Part shown: positions 6,149 to 8,644 of the stretch, in pieces
How the letters are laid out: every line of letters starts with the position of its first letter
Numbering within the stretch: position 1 is the first letter of the stretch
DNA from: Candidatus Thermokryptus sp.
Lineage (GTDB): Bacteria; Bacteroidota; Ignavibacteria; Kryptoniales; Kryptoniaceae
Direction of reading: 5' to 3'
Length of the DNA stretch: 8,644 nucleotides
NCBI GenBank assembly: GCA_028276305.1
Contig: JAPYWO010000032.1
Coordinates: 1 to 8,644, forward strand
Made by a program: the position numbers and the translations under genes
The notes under the pieces: model-generated
What the model saw: only the letters and a program-made list of their open reading frames with translations
Databases searched by the model: none
Told to the model about the DNA's origin: nothing

Positions 6149-7315
6149 ATGCGCTCGTATATTTTACATTTAAAATGTTCAGTTTGTGGTCGGATATTTG
6201 ATCACAGGGAAATTCAAAAATTTTGCGAATTTTGCAACGAGCCGTTGATCGCAGTTTATGATATTGACGGTATAAGGAAAAGGGTTGATAAGGGGACATT
6301 TAGCAAGAGATCAAATGGGATGTGGAGATACTTTGAGTTTTTGCCTGTAATTGATGAAAGGAAAGTTGTAAGTTTGGGCGAGGGATGGACTCCTCTTTTA
6401 AAACTTGAGCGATTCGGTGAAGAAATTGGTTTGAAGAATTTGTTTTTAAAGGATGAGTCGTTTAACCCAACTTTATCGTTTAAAGCGAGGGGAATGTCGT
6501 GCGCTGTTTCAAAGGCGGTTGAGCTTGGCATAGATAAAATCTCTGTTCCAACAGCTGGGAACGCAGGAAGTGCTTTAAGTGCTTATTGTGCAAAGGCAGG
6601 GATAAAGTGCTTCATAGGTGCGCCAAGAGATACGCCTAAGTTAATTTTAGATGAATGTAAATTTTACGGTGCTGAAGTTGAATTGGTTGACGGGTTGATT
6701 TCTGACGCTGTCAAGTTGATAAAGCAAAAAGTTGATTACTTTGATATTTCAACGATGAAAGAACCATATCGGCTTCAAGGGAAGAAAACGCTTGGTTTTG
6801 AAATTGTTGAACAACTTGGTTGGGAAGTTCCCGACTGGATAGTTTATCCAACCGGTGGTGGAACGGGTTTAATTGGGATTTGGATTGCGATAAATGAGAT
6901 GATTGAAGTCGGATTGATAGAAAGAAGGTTACCAAAAATGGTCGCGGTTCAATCTTCGGGATGTGCTCCTATAGTAAAAGCATTTCGTGAGAATAAACCA
7001 CGGGCTGACTTTTGGGAAAATGCGAAGACAATCGCTTACGGCTTAAGGGTTCCAAAACCGTTTGCAGATAGATTGATACTCCAAGTTCTGCGTGATAGCA
7101 ATGGGTTAGCGATTGAAGTAGAAGATGATGAGATATTTAAGATGCAAAGGGAGTTCGCTGAAATGGAAGGTATCTTGCTTTGCCCGGAAGGCGCAGCAAG
7201 TGTTGTTGGTGTTAAAAAGCTTGTCGCAAGCGGGATTGTAAAAAGTGATGAGGTTGTTATCGTATTTAACACCGCTTCAGGTTTAAAATACATTCAAAAC
7301 AAAAACGGCATTTGA
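6149..7315 (+). CDS. thrC: Threonine synthase (PLP-dependent, with N-terminal zinc ribbon)
   Basis: A 388-residue enzyme expected to convert O-phospho-L-homoserine to L-threonine plus phosphate, the last step of threonine synthesis in the cytoplasm. Four cysteines in two CxxC pairs (C10/C13 and C26/C29) form a zinc ribbon, as in many archaeal and thermophile-type threonine synthases. The substrate/PLP region reads SLGEGWTPLL (75-84), then NPTLSFKARG (106-115) with the PLP Schiff-base Lys at 112, TAGNAGSALSAY (135-146), and the phosphate-binding glycine loop PTGGGTG (234-240). The C-terminal LCPEGAAS (344-351) and NTASGLKY (374-381) also fit the family. Length is normal and no key residue is missing. 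Other fold-type II enzymes (threonine dehydratase, cysteine/diaminopropionate enzymes) are possible but the zinc ribbon and LGEGxTPL favour ThrC. Gaps of 8 and 2 bases to the neighbours indicate an operon. Confidence 0.9.
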   Translation: MRSYILHLKCSVCGRIFDHREIQKFCEFCNEPLIAVYDIDGIRKRVDKGTFSKRSNGMWRYFEFLPVIDERKVVSLGEGWTPLLKLERFGEEIGLKNLFLKDESFNPTLSFKARGMSCAVSKAVELGIDKISVPTAGNAGSALSAYCAKAGIKCFIGAPRDTPKLILDECKFYGAEVELVDGLISDAVKLIKQKVDYFDISTMKEPYRLQGKKTLGFEIVEQLGWEVPDWIVYPTGGGTGLIGIWIAINEMIEVGLIERRLPKMVAVQSSGCAPIVKAFRENKPRADFWENAKTIAYGLRVPKPFADRLILQVLRDSNGLAIEVEDDEIFKMQREFAEMEGILLCPEGAASVVGVKKLVASGIVKSDEVVIVFNTASGLKYIQNKNGI

Positions 7316-7317
7316 AG

Positions 7318-8022
7318 ATGTTTAATGGAAAAAATGTTGTCGTCACTGGTTCAACGGGTGGGCTCGGATTTGAAGTTGTCAAGCATTTCATTAGTGCTGG
7401 GGCTCGTGTTTTTGCGGTTTATAGAGATGAGAAAAAGTTCAAGAGGGTTTATAAAGAATTTCAAAAGGTTGAAAATCTTATCGGCGTTAAAGCTGATTTG
7501 ACGGTTGAAAGGGAAGTTGAGAGGATTTTCAAGCTTGTTAGGAAAAGTGGCGGGGTTGATTTTTTGATAAATTGTGTTGGTGGTTATCGCGAGGGAAAGA
7601 TGATATTTGAGCTTGAAGAGGATGAATTTGATGAGATGCTTGATATGAACCTTCGTTCCGCTTTTTTATGTTCAAAGTGGGCTTTAAGGGATATGATACC
7701 GAAGAGGTCGGGAAGAATTGTGAACATTTCTGCTTTACTTGCCTTGAGACCGTCTCCGGGGCGAGGGGCTTATGTTGTCTCAAAATCGGCGTTGATAGCT
7801 TTAACGGAGGTTATAGCTGAAGAGGTTAAGGATTTTGATATAACTTGCAATGTGATTTTGCCGAGTATCATTGCGACGCAAGAGAATAAAAAAGCCATGC
7901 CCGGGGCTGATTATACGCGATGGGTTGACCCGAGCGACTTGGCTAAATTTATAGGTTACCTTTGCAGTGAGGAAGCGCGTGGGATTAACGGCGCTGTTAT
8001 AAAATTCCCGGGGAAATTTTGA
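7318..8022 (+). CDS. Short-chain dehydrogenase/reductase (SDR) family oxidoreductase
   Basis: A 234-residue classical-size SDR. The Rossmann motif TGSTGGLG (10-17) binds the dinucleotide; the Arg in VYRDEK (36) just after the second strand suggests NADP(H) preference. ADLT (59-62) and NCVGG (85-89, in place of the usual NNAG) follow. The catalytic residues are all present: N111 in DMNLRSAF, S138 in VNISAL, Y152 and K156 in AYVVSK. The C-terminus holds the usual INGAVIKF strand, variable in substrate specificity, so the substrate cannot be read from the sequence; 3-oxoacyl-ACP/acetoacetyl-CoA reductase-like or sugar reductase roles are equally open. The ATG at 7318 is chosen; an in-frame TTG at 7312 overlapping the thrC stop would add two residues. 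The 2-base gap to thrC indicates co-transcription. Confidence 0.88.
   Translation: MFNGKNVVVTGSTGGLGFEVVKHFISAGARVFAVYRDEKKFKRVYKEFQKVENLIGVKADLTVEREVERIFKLVRKSGGVDFLINCVGGYREGKMIFELEEDEFDEMLDMNLRSAFLCSKWALRDMIPKRSGRIVNISALLALRPSPGRGAYVVSKSALIALTEVIAEEVKDFDITCNVILPSIIATQENKKAMPGADYTRWVDPSDLAKFIGYLCSEEARGINGAVIKFPGKF
8001..8020. other. Imperfect palindrome at the 3' end of the SDR gene
   Basis: AAAATTCCCG followed by GGGAAATTTT pairs except for one bulged base, with a very tight centre. A seven-T run comes at 8032-8038, about 11 bases later. It could be a weak terminator, but the distance to the T-run and its location within coding sequence make that doubtful. Confidence 0.25.
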
Positions 8023-8042
8023 AAAGCTGGATTTTTTTGTTA

Positions 8043-8064
8043 ATTTTGAATGCAATTTCAAAAT
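8043..8064. promoter_or_regulatory. Perfect 8-bp inverted repeat ahead of the transhydrogenase gene
   Basis: ATTTTGAA (8043-8050) and TTCAAAAT (8057-8064) flank a 6-base loop, with a T-run before and an A-run after. It lies 15 bases before the ATG at 8080. The symmetric AT-rich layout fits an operator or mRNA leader hairpin better than a plus-strand terminator. An alternative ATG at 8050 lies inside it. Confidence 0.35.
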
Positions 8065-8079
8065 AAAAAATCAGAACCT

Positions 8080-8644
8080 ATGATAAAAATCGGAGTCCCG
8101 AAAGAGACCTACCCAGGAGAGACAAGAGTAGCACTTATACCTGCTAACATCGCTCAATTTCAGAAAGCTGGAGCTGAAGTATTAATTGAATCTGGGGCTG
8201 GGGAAAGGGCTGGTTATTTGGACTCGGAATATCTTAGCAAGGGAGCACAAATTGTGAAAAGTAGGGAAGAGATTTTTTCAAATGCTGATGTGGTTCTTCA
8301 GGTGCGTGCTGTTGGAGCAAACCCCGTTGAGGGGAGCAAGGATATTCCTTTAATGAGAGAGGGTCAAATTTTGATTGGATTTATGGAGCCGTTCTTTGCG
8401 AAGGAGATCGTTGAAAAAGTGGCTCAGAAAGGGGTGATCTCTTTTGCGCTTGAACTTTTGCCGAGGACTTCAAGAGCTCAGACGATGGATGTTTTATCTT
8501 CAATGGCGACGATTTCAGGTTATAAGGCAGTTCTTATGGCAGCAAATCACCTTCCGAAGATGTTTCCGATGCTTACAACTGCTGCTGGTACAATTTTGCC
8601 TGCGCAGGTTTTCGTTATAGGTGCTGGGGTTGCGGGTCTTCAAG
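8080..8644 (+). CDS. pntA: NAD(P) transhydrogenase alpha subunit, N-terminal part (cut by the right edge)
   Basis: The first 188 residues of the alpha subunit of proton-translocating NAD(P)+ transhydrogenase, which couples hydride transfer between NADH and NADP+ to proton movement across the inner membrane and so supplies NADPH. The N-terminus is MIKIGVPKE, then GETRVALIP (13-21). FALELLPRTSRAQTMDVLSSMATISGYKA, spanning about 122-150, carries the RxSRAQxMD signature. Then TTAAGT (166-171) and the start of the NAD-binding GAGVAGLQ (181-188), where the window ends. Alanine dehydrogenase is related but lacks the SRAQxMD signature. An in-frame ATG at 8050 would add ten residues (MQFQNKKSEP); 8080 is preferred because the family begins right at IGVPKE, though neither has a good ribosome site. 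Whether the subunit is single or split (PntAA/PntAB) cannot be seen. Confidence 0.9.
   Translation, partial: MIKIGVPKETYPGETRVALIPANIAQFQKAGAEVLIESGAGERAGYLDSEYLSKGAQIVKSREEIFSNADVVLQVRAVGANPVEGSKDIPLMREGQILIGFMEPFFAKEIVEKVAQKGVISFALELLPRTSRAQTMDVLSSMATISGYKAVLMAANHLPKMFPMLTTAAGTILPAQVFVIGAGVAGLQ

Noticed and set aside
7801..8061. 86-codon minus-strand frame opposite the end of the SDR gene
   Set aside because: Antisense to conserved SDR catalytic region; no resemblance to a known protein and no ribosome site.

Overview
The window reads like a chromosomal stretch of a Gram-negative, probably thermophilic bacterium from the Bacteroidota/Ignavibacteria side of the tree. Candidatus Kryptonia would be my first guess, but this is inference only. 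The reasons are moderate-to-low GC, Lys/Glu/Val/Phe-rich proteins, small outer-membrane barrels ending in Phe, many Ser/Tyr-rich envelope proteins with a lipobox, a mixture of strong and absent Shine-Dalgarno sites, and very tight gene packing. No rRNA, tRNA, CRISPR array, insertion sequence or phage gene is visible. No gap between genes exceeds about 140 bases.

Left part (1-619, minus strand): a small outer-membrane beta-barrel protein (619 to 179), followed 18 bases later by the N-terminal half of an AtuA-like small domain protein (160 to beyond the left edge). A 141-base divergent promoter region (620-760) separates them from everything to the right, which is on the plus strand.

Envelope block (761-5314): a YjbH-like predicted outer-membrane protein, two tandem paralogous lipoproteins of unknown function (one extremely Trp/Tyr-rich, one carrying a single CxxCH motif), a FadL/OmpP1-type outer-membrane channel, and a lipoprotein with an extra C-terminal membrane helix. 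The two lipoproteins and the channel are chained by 4-base ATGA overlaps, so they are very probably translated from one message and may work together at the outer membrane.

Metabolic block (5316-8644): an eIF2B-alpha/beta/delta-like (aldose-phosphate isomerase superfamily) protein, a threonine synthase with an N-terminal zinc ribbon, and a short-chain dehydrogenase, with gaps of 1, 8 and 2 bases counting from the end of the envelope block. After a 57-base AT-rich gap comes the start of the NAD(P) transhydrogenase alpha subunit, cut by the right edge. The continuous packing from 1594 to 8022 suggests one long transcription unit that mixes surface proteins with amino-acid/redox enzymes.

The least explained element is the tandem lipoprotein pair at 1594-3107. 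Both have a GCYT lipobox junction, an aromatic stretch, a shared RTRxFGxxR motif, a long disordered Ser/Gly/Arg-rich tail and the same terminal GSRRK.
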